The translations under genes and the position numbers were made by a program. 64,000 nucleotides of DNA from Asterias amurensis (taxonomy: Eukaryota > Echinodermata > Asteroidea > Forcipulatida > Asteriidae): positions 28,002,501 to 28,066,500 of the forward strand of contig NC_092650.1 of NCBI RefSeq assembly GCF_032118995.1. Direction: 5' to 3'. Below, piece by piece: positions 22,703-64,000 of this stretch. The notes below the pieces were generated by a model. That model was given only the letters and a program-made list of their open reading frames with translations. It was not told the DNA's origin and did no database searches. How positions within the stretch are numbered: the stretch's first letter is position 1; each line of letters opens with the position of its first letter.

Positions 22703-22772
22703 AAACCCTAACCCTAACCAGTTCCAAACCCTAACCCCAACAAAACTCCAATTCCAAACCCTAACCAAATCC
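22703..22772. repeat. Telomere-like CCCTAA units, interstitial
   Basis: AAACCCTAACCCTAACC is followed by further AAACCCTAACC units separated by AGTTCC or AATTCC spacers. Four to five imperfect CCCTAA copies, not a perfect array. Confidence 0.6.
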
Positions 22773-23420
22773 AAACCCATAAATGGTTACCCTTACCATA
22801 AATCGATATCGACCCTGAACCTTACACTACCCCCGCAGAATAAGCGTAACCATATCAATACTAAACAATGAAAAACCACAAATTTTGTTTCTTCTTTCAA
22901 TATAGAAATTGTGTAATTTATTCAAGTTTCGAAATTCTTTTAAAGAATTAATTCCAGTACTTTGTCTTTCAATCTTTATATTTCAAACATTATTGACTTA
23001 CTTAAACATCCAATTATGTGACATTGAAAAGTGACAGTTACTTGTAAAATATTAAAAACTATTTTTCAAAACAATTTATGTTATAATATTACTTTATTCA
23101 AACTATAAACTCAAATGAGATCTGTGTACTGTGCTGAACTTTGTTAATTATGAGAGGAAAATATTATATTAAGCAACCATTAACCATTTTAGTAAATTAA
23201 AAATTTTGCTCAAATTACAAAAAATATATATATAGTCTTTTTTTATATCAAGTCTGCTCTTTATAATTTATTATCTTAACAAATACTACACATCATAATG
23301 TAAAGCTTTTACACACATAAAAAAACGTGGCACAAATTTGGTTGTGGCTAACGTTTGCACAGTAGCATAAATTATCTCCACAGTACTGGTCCCAATATTA
23401 GAGATTTACCCCAGTATTAC
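22773..23420. other. AT-rich intergenic, nothing recognised
   Basis: Very AT-rich with a short (AT)n at 23223-23234; no coding or repeat structure recognised. Confidence 0.5.
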
Positions 23421-23491
23421 TTAAAGGAACACGTTGCATTGGATCGGTCGAGTTGGTCTTTGCAATGATCCAAGGCAATGTGTTCCTTTAA
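23421..23491. mobile_element. 71-bp hairpin MITE with TTAA ends
   Basis: TTAAAGGAACACGTTGCATT at the left is mirrored by AAGGCAATGTGTTCCTTTAA at the right, with a loop of about 20 bp. Nearly the whole element is palindromic. Confidence 0.8.
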
Positions 23492-23671
23492 AGACAGACT
23501 GCTGTAAAGCATAAGGACATAAGCAAAGAATTCTGGATCCTGTTTTGAGTTGCTAATGAAACAAATTATCCCTGTTAGACAATTATTAATGAGCCACGTA
23601 CTGTTCTAATAGTATAAATTTTAAAGTTTTAATATTAAAGTTTCAAATCCTACTTAATAATAAATTATTTT

Positions 23672-23785
23672 GGTGGTACCCATACACCGATTGGTGTTGG
23701 CACTGTATACTCAGTACTTTCCCGAGTCCTGTGAAAAAAATATCACAAGCATGTTACTCGGGTGGGATTCAAACCCACAAAAACC
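23672..23785 (-). mobile_element. SINE family S1, truncated
   Basis: Carries GTACTTTCCCGAGTCCTGTG and TTACTCGGGTGGGATTCAAA as in the 16805 copies, then breaks off inside the B box region. Confidence 0.7.
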
Positions 23786-24397
23786 CTGTTCTAATAATAT
23801 TTTGTGGTTTACAGAAAATATAAGGCAAATTTGGAGTATATAACAGCAAATAGGATTTATGTTCTCAGGAAAGTAAATTGAACAAAAATTGACAACAAAG
23901 AAAATTTGACTAGAACGGGGTTTCTAACCTTCTTGTATGAGTGGTGTTGCTCTGCCAACTTAGCTATCTAGTCATATGTTGGCAGTCTCCCAATGCTGTA
24001 ATATCTCTATTTGGGGTGGGGGGTGCAGTCAGAAGTCATACAATGCTTCCCTCCATGAAAAAGCAGCAAAGTAGTCGCTGAACTAGACTTCATTGGAATG
24101 TGCATGATTTAAGTCCTTGTCTACATGTATGTTTCCTTAAACAAGACACTTATTTACATGTACCTTGGCTTTCCGTTAGTCCTAATATAATAATAATATT
24201 CAATTTTATGTATAAAGAAGAACAAAAATGTACAATTTTTCTCTGGTTCATAAGTGCTACTGATTACAAAAACATAGAAGAACATTCAGTTAGCACCAGT
24301 AAATGTTGTTCTCTCCATGAACCTAGAGATAGAAAAAGAGGGAGAGTTGAACACAAAGACTACAAGTTGTTAAGGTGCGATCCATCGAAAGCTTGTG

Positions 24398-24815
24398 TTA
24401 GTGGGAGAGTGTCGTGTGGCTGAGCTGTTAAGAGCACCGAATTCAAACTCTGGTGTTTCTGATCAGCAGAGTGTGGGTTCGATTCCCCAGCCGTGACACT
24501 CGTGTCCTTAAGTAAGACACATAACCATTGCTTCGTCCTTCGGATGGGCCGTAAAGCCGTTGGTCCCATGTGTTGTGTAAATGCATGTAAAAGAACCCAG
24601 TGCACTTATCGAAACAGAAGGGGTTCGCCCCGGTGTTCCTGGCTGGATTGGCAGCATATTGCGCCACAGCACCTTGTAAACCATTACATGGTGCTTAAGG
24701 ATTACATGTATAGGTCTTATCTCAAACTCGCCCCACTCCTTGCAATAATACCGAGCGCTTTGTATCCTTTGGCAAAAGGCGCGTTATAAATACGGTTATT
24801 ATTATTATTTTTAAC
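24398..24815 (+). mobile_element. Full-length-looking tRNA-derived SINE with (ATT)n tail
   Basis: Head with GTGTGGCTGAGCTGTTAAGA (A box) and GTGGGTTCGATTCCCCAG (B box); central CCTTCGGATGGGCCGTAAAG and CCGTTGGTCCCATGTG; 3' end GGCAAAAGGCGCGTTATAAA then (ATT)n at 24795-24812. About 410 bp. Open frames across it are shadows. Confidence 0.8.
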
Positions 24816-26688
24816 TAGGCCTCTCAGCCATGACACGCCGCATACATATCCCACAAAACCTACAATACAATTACCTTCATGTTTACATTTACATGTACGT
24901 GCAGCAAGAAAAACTGTGCACTATAAAATATTTACAAATCTTGTAAAGTACTACCAATAAAAATGTTACTCAAAACTATGTAAAAAGTCAAGCCAGTACT
25001 GATGGATTAACACATTCTTTGAAAAAATTGATACCCATTGTTAAAGTGAAAATCACGAATGTTTGAGTTAAGAAAATGAAGCTAAACCTTTTAGAAAGGA
25101 TTGAGGATCTGAATATAATGTTGTAGTTTGGAGACTAAGGCACTCAGGTCAAACTGTACAGTATTTATACTTCTAGATACAAGACAGACTGTCTTTAAAC
25201 AGGCAACTATGATGGTCCTTCTGTTATGATAGATGGAACATAAGATACACAAATTACATCTGCTTCTATTCATCAGCAAAATAGAAAAATGTAAAAAATG
25301 TCTTAGTCTTTTGCTACCACAACCTTGCATGTTTGTAGGCACCTGACAGTAAACCTTGGCTAATGATTTGGGCAATCCCAAACTAAAACAATTATCTATA
25401 TGTAGCTATAGATTAATGGTTAATGGTAACAAATAATACTGCAGGAATGATTGGATCAAATGATTGAGGCAAACGAGTCTTTGTTGACTCATGCAATTGT
25501 TAAATATTTTATTTATTTGCAAAGAGCATAATCTATGATGCTAAGACCCCATGTTGATAAAACTGTTTTGGTTCAAAAGTTGTGAAAGTATTTGTTTCTC
25601 CCATTGGGGTTTTCCTCCCACATCTAAAACTGAACATTTCTTCTGGTTTCCGAGTCATTCTTTCATTTGTATTTGCACGTTTGGGATGTGTTATGAACTT
25701 GTCCCTACTTGTATAAATCAAACATTTTTGGAAAAAAACAATTTCTTTCTAAACCCATATAAACATAGAAGTCTGGCTGCAGTAGATCAAGAGTCAAGAG
25801 TCAATTCTATTTTAACTTGGTAATTTTGATTCCATGTTATATTGTCAAAGAACTTATTTTGTTCTTTCAAGTAAGTTGATATTCAGATGAGCAGTAAACA
25901 CGTTTTTTTTAATATGAGTGTGGACCCAAATTATCTGCGTTTGTAACATGTGTTTATAATATACATGTATGAGAGTAAATAATGAATGCTAAATCCTTAG
26001 CATCACTGTTCACTTCAAAGACTTGAGGGTTGCCATGGTTGCATGATTACAAATAAAGCCTTAGCAATGTGATATTCTAATATAAAAAAGGCAACTAGAA
26101 ATGTAGAGGTTGACAAGCAATGTGGTAAAAAGATTATACTTTGGTAAAATAATTCAGCACCTGAACAATAAGAAGATGTTCTCAATGTTTCAAAAGTGTA
26201 AAATTATCTTTAGAGTTCCTTCTCATAAGAAACATGAAACATTAGCATCAACATCACTTAATATTATTTAGTTGCAAAATCCACAAATCCGGAACGAGTT
26301 CAACTCTATACTAAATGGAGCACCATCAATTTTCCCCCCCACAGTACTAGGGGAAAGCACTGATCGTACAACACTTGTCCCACAGTGGTGTACATGACGG
26401 GTAAACATAGTGCTTTCGGACACCCCATTTAAAATTTGGATACCCTGTTTTATCTGTCATTTACATGTAAATGTATAATATGTGAACAATTTGGACACCC
26501 AGTTTTTAAATTTCCAGCCAATTTGGACAGCCTTTTACCCGATTGAGGGTAAAAACATCCATCCAAACCTACACTATTGAACTGTAAAGTAAGTCACAGG
26601 TGTACAATGCAAGATAATATACTTACAAGTCTCAAAGGAAAGAAAACAAAAAGGAAAGAAACCTTTATTCTTTACCAGAGAAAAGCTT
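24816..26688. other. Intergenic, 3' flank of the exchanger gene
   Basis: No gene recognised. Complement TTTATT at 26663-26668 gives an AATAAA only about 20 bp past the exchanger stop; the true poly(A) site may be further left. Confidence 0.5.
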
Positions 26689-56320
<29,632 letters not shown>

Positions 56321-59300
56321 GTTCTACTTCAGACTTTCTTCTTGTGGCATAGCGGCAAACGTCTTTGGAGCGTTGGTATTAAATATTCATCTCCTGAAAG
56401 AGAAGGTGTTAACTGAGTTAACTAGAGCGTCTTCTCTAGGCCCCTCTCTCAGTACTGGATTTTCAGAAACAAATTTGTGTATTGCCACCACCTTTTCAGT
56501 TGTTATGAAATAAATTAATTTTTAATTTACTCAAATGAGATACTCCTTTTTTTGATAAGTGAAACAGTGGTGACAGAATGCGGAAATCTTTATAAAATTT
56601 CAACGAAGAAATGCAATTTATATGAAATTTATATTTTTAATTCACTCCTGAATGGATCACATCTGGTAATAAAAATATAATCGATAAAGTATGGAGCAAG
56701 CAGTGAAGACTAACTCCAACTTTTCTGAATGTTGCACAAGAGATTTATGTTTTTCCCCTGAAACTGAAGTGAATGAACTCATGGAGGAAGGATTTACCTT
56801 TATTGTCCACCTAGTTCAACCAACCATGGTTCAACTCAATATTAAATCAACACACGTTTGTAATGTAAAAGAATCTTCTAGGTGGTTGATCTTACAACAG
56901 GAAATTCCGAAACTTAGTGCCATGTTTATTTCCCTGAAACCAAGGTGCAATGTTAAGTCACACAGGCTCTGATCAACCTGTTGATATAGAGCCTAGTTTA
57001 GAGAGGTAGAATTACATAATAAGTATGACGGTAAACACTAACAAATTTAAGTATTTCTTCCTTGAGCAGTGCTCATGGTATTATCATAGAGTAAGGACTA
57101 AACTTCCCGATTTCAAACTAGTGTTAAAGTTAATAATGTTTATATAAAACACGTTTTTAACACATCACATTACACTACAGTGTAGGCTACTAAATATACG
57201 AGATACGACGACGACCTACTTCCGTGTATCCTGTCACTTCAAAGCTAACCACACGTACCACCTGGCTCCACAACACAAGCATGAAAACATTCAGTCTCTT
57301 TTAGTTACTCCCTTCGCATCCAGTTTCCGCACGTCCAAACTCAAAACACGTCTCTAAGTAGTGTCTTTATAACCTTGCCATCAATTGTATTTCATAACAT
57401 TTCACTGACTGTACAAGATCCACTGAGCCGTGGACATGGTGGATAGAGTATTTAGGAGGTGGTTTATTGGATGGACCAAAAACATTCATTACAATCTGAC
57501 AATGCAATCACAACTTTCAATTCAAACGGTCATCTATGTCAGAAGGTCTTTTTATGTGGCTACTTCTACCTCCACCGTAGCCCTGGTAGGACGTCAGTCA
57601 GTGCAACATAACGGAGGAGTCCAACCTGGGCTACCTCCACCGGTGTCCGGGTCCAGTTTCCGAACACAGTTGTTCTGAAATAGCACGTAACGCAGTCAAC
57701 GGAAAGACCGAGTGCTGTCAATGATGGGGACGCCGAAGCAAAGTGTGGATACACGGTACGCTGTGCCCTCTACGCACGACGGACTAGACTATGTTACGGC
57801 GACAAACGAGGAAATAAAATACAATTGAAAAATACCTAAATAACAATTATATACACAAACTTACCAAAGTGCTGTGTTGTTTTATTTGCCTCATTAAATA
57901 AGTCCCCGGTCCTTGCATGTTTCCATTTCAGTACGCTGTGTTGAAAATCTGCTTCATCTGTCGGTCGTTTGGTTGTATTTTGTCATCAGCAGATTTACCT
58001 GGATTGAGTTTATGGACAATACACCACCAACTGCACGTACAGCACCACACACACACACTGTCATCAACACCGCCGCCGATACTCTTTTTCTAATTCGCGC
58101 CAGCATGCAGTGATATGATGAGCCCTCCTCCCCCCTCGTCGTGCGTGTGTCCAATACGCGCACAAGTAACAATTTAAAGGAGACAACGGACCTTTAATTT
58201 GTTAACCTTCGTTTTAAGGTTGTATTTAAAGAAAATATATATATAAAGCATGCAACAGTCATATCTTTTTCTAATACAACGTTTTACTTTCAAGTTTGAA
58301 ATTTAACCAAAACATGACACATTAGCAAATAAAAATGATGGTCAGATCAAGTCTGATGGGACTGGTACTTTAAGTTAAATAAAAAAATAGCTCCACTGTA
58401 AGGTCTGATCATTTTCAAATTTGTCGGAGATCATGACCAACAAATTAATTTGGACTCGTAAAATCAAATTAATTGTTCATAGTTATAACCTGTAGATGGA
58501 TCTATGATGCTGCTGGTAGCATGTAGTAGCTATCCAATGTTATGTACAGTGTATTGCACGTAGCAATATTATAATAATCCACTTTGTCCCTCCTTGGAGA
58601 TATGTTCTTGTGCTTGTGGAATTCAAAATAGTCTTCATTGTTGTAAAGCAAAGAAGGAATTAAATTAACTAAACCTAAAATAAAATAATTTAAAAAAAAT
58701 TAAAAAACAGGCACAACATTCCGAGACTTTAAAAAAAAATATTGATGTCAATCACACAAGCTTTTATTCTCTCAAAAGTGCATTTTAGCACAGGTTTAAT
58801 GTTTATCAAATCAATTAACTTTAAAATAAACGTGTGACAATTCCACAAATTGCTCTTCTGATCATTATTTTGGTCTTCGGCCCACACCCCCTTCCTCTAC
58901 CCCAAAGTAAAACTCCACAACTGGTTAGTATTTATCACCAATAGAGGGCGCTGTTAATGAAACATGGAACTTCCTTTTAGAAAAGCATCTTGATAAATGA
59001 CTTGTAAAAATAGTACTGATCTTAATGGCACCGACTCTTCGCCCTCTATTGACGGATAACTTAATTATATAGTTATGTAGCCAATCAATGATCAGTGTAG
59101 GTAATTAACAAATTAGACTTCTTGAAATGGGACTATACATGAACAATTCTTCAAAATGTTTACTTTGATTTTTCCTGATTTTGATAATAGTTAAACCATA
59201 CCAACTTTGTTATGCCAGTGTCCTAGGAAATCTGTCTGAGGCAATTCTGTCCCCCATTAATGGAAAGTTCAAATGGGCTGGAGGAGTTTTATTCACAACA

Positions 59301-60267
59301 GTTTGCCAAATTTTTAAATGCACTTTTACAGAACATTTTAACAGAATTCAACCATTAAATATGTGCACAAGAGTCATATGCACCCAAATCACTTTCAAAC
59401 TGTTGAAAAATTGTATTTCAGGCATGCAACTGCCCGTTGAAAAAAAAAAGGAAAATTTTCAAAGGCACAACGCAAGTGCGGGCAGACTTGGATATATATC
59501 TTTGAGAGGGAAGCACTTCTATTGTATACTCTGAAAGTCTTTACATGGGGCACCAATGCCAAGACCAAAAGCCACGGAGGCAATAGCCTCACACGGAGGC
59601 AATAGCCTCCATTTAATTCCAGGCCTGTGGGGGACAGAATCTCCAGGATAGAATTTCAATCTACACCGGCAACAAGGCATGAGAGTCTGTTCAGAGTAAA
59701 CATTTCAGAAGTTTGAGTATTATTTTAAAAGAGAAAACTAAGTTTATTGAAGCTACATGACTGTGGAAAAAAAACATCAGTTAATTTCTGCAGTCACTTT
59801 GCTGATGGCCACCCAAGTTGTGGTAGTCACAACAGAGCAAGATGATGCCACAATAGATAAATTACAAAGTCTCAGTGGACTTACTAGCTCTTAGGATTTA
59901 AGACTTGGTGGATTCCAGTATTCCAATCATCAAAGTTGTAGCACACCTTGGAAGACATGTTCTCTCGAGACTCTGTTAAGATCTGACCATCTTCTCCCCG
60001 GGCGTTTCAAAATTATCTTGCTGGACAACGCACTCTGGCACGGTGATGAGGTGAAATGTTGTTGCATTGAGCATCCGATGTTAATTGAGCATCCAATATT
60101 AAGATATAGGACATGGAGAATGGATGTAAATCTGGGGTCTAATGAAAGTCAGTGTTGAGACATATTGGAGTCTTGAACCTCCATCCCCAAACAATCCTTA
60201 TGTACAAAATGTCTCAGCTAGCTTTCAACAATTCTCAAAGTTCCTTCCAAGAAATTCAAGTCGTTGA
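56321..60267. other. 5' flank of slc9a3-like gene; intergenic to nop10
   Basis: No further gene recognised. CpG and GC content rise at about 57180-58140, which could include the exchanger promoter or 5' noncoding exon, but no core element was identified. The diverged foldback MITE copy 3 is at about 56475-56590. 59307-59481 duplicates the left part of the composite at 61981-62153. CTCF-like CCAATAGAGGGCGCT at 58938-58952. Confidence 0.5.
56475..56590. mobile_element. Foldback MITE, GTATGGYGCCACCAC family, diverged copy 3
   Basis: GTATTGCCACCACCTTTTCA, TATGAAATAAATTAA, AATTTACTCAAATGAGATAC and GTGAAACAGTGGTGACAGAA follow copy 1 from end to end with many substitutions. Confidence 0.6.
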
Positions 60268-60365
60268 TTAATAGACTGGTTTTGGTCCTTGTGTGAGAAG
60301 TTGTCCAAATCGTTTCTTGATGGTCACCCTCTCTCTTGAAAACTTGTCATCTGGTGAAAATCTCG
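60268..60365 (-). CDS. nop10: nop10 terminal exon
   Basis: Encodes [18 protein letters not shown] and [14 protein letters not shown] then TAA. The longer open frame upstream of 60365 is intron. Confidence 0.93.
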
Positions 60366-61015
60366 CTGAAACAAAATATTTAAATAAACTCATAACACTC
60401 AGTGAAGTAAATTTATATGACAAACAAAACAGACACTCCATAAATTGCAGACCCATGGTTGTACATAACATTCAGTAATCCTACAGTTCTTATGTTTTTT
60501 TATTTAGTGCCCCTTTTTTACCAGTTTTTAAGTTCAAAACTTTGTCTGGACAACAGAGGGCGCTATACTACTTGTGCATAGACCTTATCGCAAATACCAA
60601 TGCGCAAGCGCAGACTGTTGAATGAGGTGCATTGTGGGATATATATGGATCAAATTTGGATACCAGCTAGACCACAATGCACCTAATTCCAAGCTTTACG
60701 CGCGCGCCCCGGTATTTGCGAAAAGGTCTATGCAAGTAGTGTAATGATGTACATTGTACATTATAACTGGTGCACTATGTCTTCACCAAAGATTGTAGAG
60801 TTCCTTTTGTGTTCAAGTCACCTGAAATGTAAGGAGCAGGCTGAAGGCCTGAGAATCAAGTCATAAGCCAAGGCTTGTGGTCTGAAAATTATGGTATCTA
60901 AAAATATAAAAAAACAGGACACAAATATTCTTAAAATAAATACAGGAGAATATTTCTCTTTGTAAGCCTTACCTGGATGAGCAGACTGAGTGGGTTTCCC
61001 AGCAGGATCAAGTTT
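60268..61015 (-). CDS. nop10: NOP10 (H/ACA ribonucleoprotein subunit 3), last two coding exons
   Basis: Exons 61015-60973 and 60365-60268 (acceptors TTGTTATAG and TTTTGTTTCAG, donor GTAAGG) give 46 residues: [30 protein letters not shown] and [16 protein letters not shown]. This matches the C-terminal two thirds of NOP10, a roughly 64-residue protein; [12 protein letters not shown] is nearly invariant in the family. Known role: one of four core proteins of H/ACA snoRNPs and of vertebrate telomerase RNP, binding the pseudouridine synthase dyskerin in nucleoli and Cajal bodies. The first exon, which should encode about 18 residues of the N-terminal hairpin, was not found in 61016-64000. The frame is intact, so it is probably a live gene with its first exon missed or beyond the window. 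Confidence 0.92.
60566..60742. mobile_element. Hairpin MITE inside the nop10 intron
   Basis: ACTACTTGTGCATAGACCTT and ATCGCAAATACC at the left are mirrored by GGTATTTGCG and AAAAGGTCTATGCAAGTAGT at the right; inside, GGTGCATTGTGG pairs with CCACAATGCACC. Confidence 0.85.
60973..61015 (-). CDS. nop10: nop10 internal exon
   Basis: Forty-three nt, phase 0 start and phase 1 end, encoding [14 protein letters not shown]. The vertebrate boundary after TLK falls at the same place. Confidence 0.88.
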
Positions 61016-62089
61016 CTATAACAATATGAAAGAAAAGATTGTTACAGCTAGACACATCTAAATCTCCATCAAGTTTATATTAGGTTAACTTTTTTATTTC
61101 ATGGAATGTGGTGCTTGCTCTATTGTTTGTTCCTATGTCATTTTCATTATTTTGTCTTGTATGCTCTGTATTGTTTGATTGTATTGTTTGAATGCAAAAT
61201 AAATAAATCATTCATTTCTTGGACCCTTTAACTAATAACTTCATCTGAAATGACTTAAAAGCAATACAAATAATGAGTGAAGTTCATGCTGCATGCTGCT
61301 ATTGATGATGATGTGGTAACTTTTGAATGCTTTTTCGACACTGTTGTGACAGTGAGATAAATAAATCACAAATAAATAACAGAAAATCACACCAGCAGTT
61401 GTTCTGACAAATTGAAAAACAAAGAAAAAACAGTCATATTATTTTTTTATGGCGTATCGATACCCTATCGGCGGACCTTAAGAGTGTCAGAACATTTCTA
61501 TAGTGTATCGTCCCGGCACGATATCTATTTAATGCCTTGCTAGAACGCTGTTTACACTGGCATACGGACGGACGGACGCCATCTTGGCTTAAAACTGTGT
61601 TTGGACCAGACCACTATGATACGGGTAGATTTAGCACTTGTCCACAACAGAGGGCTGGCTTCATGTGAAGACCTTCACTGCAGTGTGCACAGTTGAAGGT
61701 TTTTACATGACGCCCCACCCTATTGCTAAATTTGACTTACCCGCATCATAATGGACTGGTCCAAACACGAAATGGTTAAAAACGTACAATTTTGACAGCT
61801 AGTCTGCAGATTTGCTCCATTTTTACCATTTTTGAAAATCATGACACAAATTCTAGGAACACGAACTTGATCCTCAACGTATAACGAATCCTACAATATC
61901 ACTCAAAACACCATTGAGGAAAAAGACAAATTACGTCGGTCGCACTAAATACCGACAACTTACGACCCCTCACGACAACAATTTTTAAATGCACTTTTAC
62001 AGAACATTTTAACGTAATTCAACCGTTAAATATGTGCACAAGAGTCATATACATCTAAATCACTTTCAAACTGTTGAAAAATTGTATTT

Positions 62090-62370
62090 CAGGCATGCAA
62101 CTGCCCGTTGAAAAAAAAAGAGGAAAATTTTCAAAGGCACAACGCAAGTGCGGAGCGAGGCAGCCGAAACGCCACGGGACATGATACCCACAATGATACC
62201 CTAGAAAATGTTGAGGTTTGCTATGCTCTTAGGTGCATTTTTAGCATGTACTAGGCTTATTTTACATGATTGTAGCTTTTTTTTTCTTTTTCCCCCGTTT
62301 TTTTTTTTTTCACGTAAAAAAAAACAAAAACGCGGAATTCCGCGGAAACGCGGAAGAGTTGCATGCCTGG
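62090..62370. mobile_element. 281-bp inserted element with CAGGCATGCAACT ends
   Basis: Starts CAGGCATGCAACTGCC and ends AGTTGCATGCCTGG; TATTT lies on both sides. The right arm of the surrounding composite lacks it, showing TTGTATTTTAACTG (complement) where the insertion would be. Another copy of the left junction is at 59412-59481. Confidence 0.85.
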
Positions 62371-62605
62371 TATTTATAACTGTAAAAAAGGTGTTTTTTA
62401 CCCCAAATTTAGTAGCGAACGGAAATATTCGCCATTTAGTCTTTCGACGTACTTGGACAATTCCATTACCGAGGGCCGAGTTTTATTTTTTTATTTGGTT
62501 TAGCTGCTGATTTTTTCTTTCTTAACTAAGCCGCCACTCTGGAATTCGAAGTTAAAAGGGGAAACTTAAACATAATATTGTTTAAAACTCAATGAATTAC
62601 ATTTT

Positions 62606-62737
62606 GGAAAAGTTTCCGTATGGCGCCACCACTTTTTCATTCCAAATAAAATAATATAGTATCTAATTTACCTGATTGATATATCCCTTTTTGTAAAAAT
62701 GAGTGAAAAAGTGGTGGCGCCATACGGAAAGTTATCC
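62606..62737. mobile_element. Foldback MITE, GTATGGYGCCACCAC family, copy 2
   Basis: GGAAAAGTTTCCGTATGGCG and CCACCACTTTTTCATT at the left; AAAAAGTGGTGGCGCCATAC and GGAAAGTTATCC at the right. ACATTTT occurs on both outer sides. Confidence 0.8.
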
Positions 62738-62990
62738 AACATTTTTTTTAAAGGTTAATAATCATCTTGCATGTTGTATCACCCACTGTGGTATAATAGA
62801 ATCGTCCAATTGCGTTGAAAGACAACATTTCGGATATTACCGTTCGTTACTAACTTTGGGGTAAAAAACACCTTTTTTACAGTTAAAATACAATTTTTTC
62901 AACAGTTTGAAAGTGATTTGGGTGCTTATGACTCTTGTGCATATATTTAACGGTTGACTTATGTTCAAATGTTCTGTTAAAGTAGACCCA

Positions 62991-63737
62991 GTGACTGGGG
63001 CGCTGTACTCCTTTTAAACAATTTTTGACTTCATCTGTCGTACTAGCGCCCCAGGGAACGGCACAGAATTTTAACAAATACCCTGTTTTTCGCGACACCC
63101 AGCCACAAAAACAGGGGTTGCCCTTAACTTTTTTTTCAACTGGCCAGCAGGACCAGTTGGCTTGGTTTTTCACTGGTCCGCCAGGTTTTTGACTGGTCTG
63201 TCAATTTTTTATGCTATTTTTTTTAAAACTAATAGTATTCTGTTGTATACCAACTGCTCGATTTTCGATCGTCGCTATTTCAAAATTCAACATGATTTGC
63301 AACGTCAACTTAACTGCACTGGAAGCCATACTTTATTTATGTGTACCAAGTTATTGTGTTCGTAAAGGATAATTAATTTGAGAGTATTTTTTCTTTAAAA
63401 ATTTAATAACAATAGCGTTATTAAAATTAATTTAAAAACAGGTCAAATTATTTGTCAGAGCAAAATGATCTATATTTAGGTAGTTTTTTTTTAGTCCACG
63501 GTTTATTGTAAGCATTCATCATAAAAGTATTCCTAAGTAAGAAGAACTTTTTTATGAAGAAAACAAAAATAGTGTTTTTACTATAAAAACACCCAAAAAA
63601 AACACTTTAAAACCGACTGTTAAAATATCATTAACTTTTTATGTACTGCCTTCAAATCTACTGTGGGGGAGGGTTACGTGCGATCGCTCAAGTTATTTTA
63701 TCATGTATAAACATTGCCTATTATTGTACCCTATTAT
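62991..63737. other. AT-rich, nothing recognised
   Basis: No coding exon or repeat boundary recognised; contains several A and T runs. Confidence 0.5.
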
Positions 63738-64000
63738 TGTACCCTATCATTGGACCCTTTCGGTACAGAAAAAAAAAAAGGTCACGGATTTACAAACAAT
63801 TTACAGGGTTTACCGAAGGTAATGGTGAAAGACTTCTCTTGAAATATTAGTCCATGAAATGCTTTACGGATTTGTTATAAACACATGTCATGACACGGCG
63901 AAACGCGCGAAAACAGGAGTGGGTTTTCCCGTTATTTGCTCCCGACTCCGATGTCCGATTGAGCCTAAATTTCCACAGGATTGTTATTTTATATATAAGT
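63738..64000. mobile_element. MITE family B, copy cut by the window end
   Basis: ATCATTGGACCCTTTCGGTA, GGTGAAAGACTTCTCTTGAA, CATGTCATGACACGGCGAAA and TTGAGCCTAAATTTCCACAG follow 48045-48330 closely. Confidence 0.85.

Larger units (their letters stand above)
61981..62990. mobile_element. Composite inverted-repeat element with nested insertions
   Basis: The left arm (61981-62089 plus 62371-62432) is the complement of the right arm (62831-62990): CACTTTCAAACTGTTGAAAA, TAACTGTAAAAAAGGTG and TTTTTTACCCCAAA-type blocks appear in both. The left arm is split by a 281-bp insertion and the interior holds a foldback MITE. Confidence 0.8.

Noticed and set aside
61556..61582. ATG in a strong context (AAGATGGCG) as the NOP10 first exon
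   Set aside because: It would be phase-compatible with the next exon, but the nine residues do not resemble the conserved NOP10 N-terminus and would leave the protein too short.

Overview
The window is from an animal nuclear genome. Coding sequence is split by GT-AG introns, composition is AT-rich, and introns are full of tRNA-derived SINEs, a LINE fragment, many short inverted-repeat (MITE-like) elements and tandem arrays. The gene content is metazoan. The repeat style and the divergence from vertebrate proteins suggest an invertebrate deuterostome, most likely an echinoderm such as a sea star; this is an inference from pattern, not from a search.

Layout, left to right. (1) 100-2161, + strand: the last four coding exons of a KDEL-motif protein O-glucosyltransferase (POGLUT2/3 type), ending in the ER-retention tetrapeptide HEEL, followed by a 42-bp tandem array. 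(2) 2162-9269: mostly unassigned AT-rich DNA, with one foldback element at its right end. (3) 9279-17703, + strand: an eight-exon, 797-residue open frame whose N-terminal OB-fold pattern matches the shelterin protein TPP1/ACD. A LINE reverse-transcriptase fragment and several MITEs sit in its introns. Its last exon runs into a 122-bp dimeric satellite ending near 19250. (4) 20970-22001, - strand: an intronless secreted PAN plus fibrinogen-domain protein. (5) 22002-26688: intergenic, with telomere-like CCCTAA units, a hairpin MITE and SINEs. (6) 56320 down to 26689, - strand: a thirteen-exon Na+/H+ exchanger of the SLC9A3/5 type. It assembles into one uninterrupted 867-codon frame, and its introns hold a 2.25-kb perfect (TTG)n tract and a 114-bp array made from the tail of exon 11. 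(7) 61015-60268, - strand: the last two coding exons of NOP10, an H/ACA snoRNP and telomerase RNP subunit; the first exon was not found. (8) 61976-64000: nested inverted repeats, including an element whose empty site is present in the same window.

The genes do not form an operon-like unit. Two of them (candidate ACD and NOP10) both act in telomerase biology, but they are about 43 kb apart on opposite strands and the co-occurrence is probably chance. The most unusual features are the echinoderm-type TPP1 candidate; the repeated duplication of exon edges in the exchanger gene, including five extra 69-nt phase-compatible pseudo-cassette exons; and the satellite that starts inside a coding exon.
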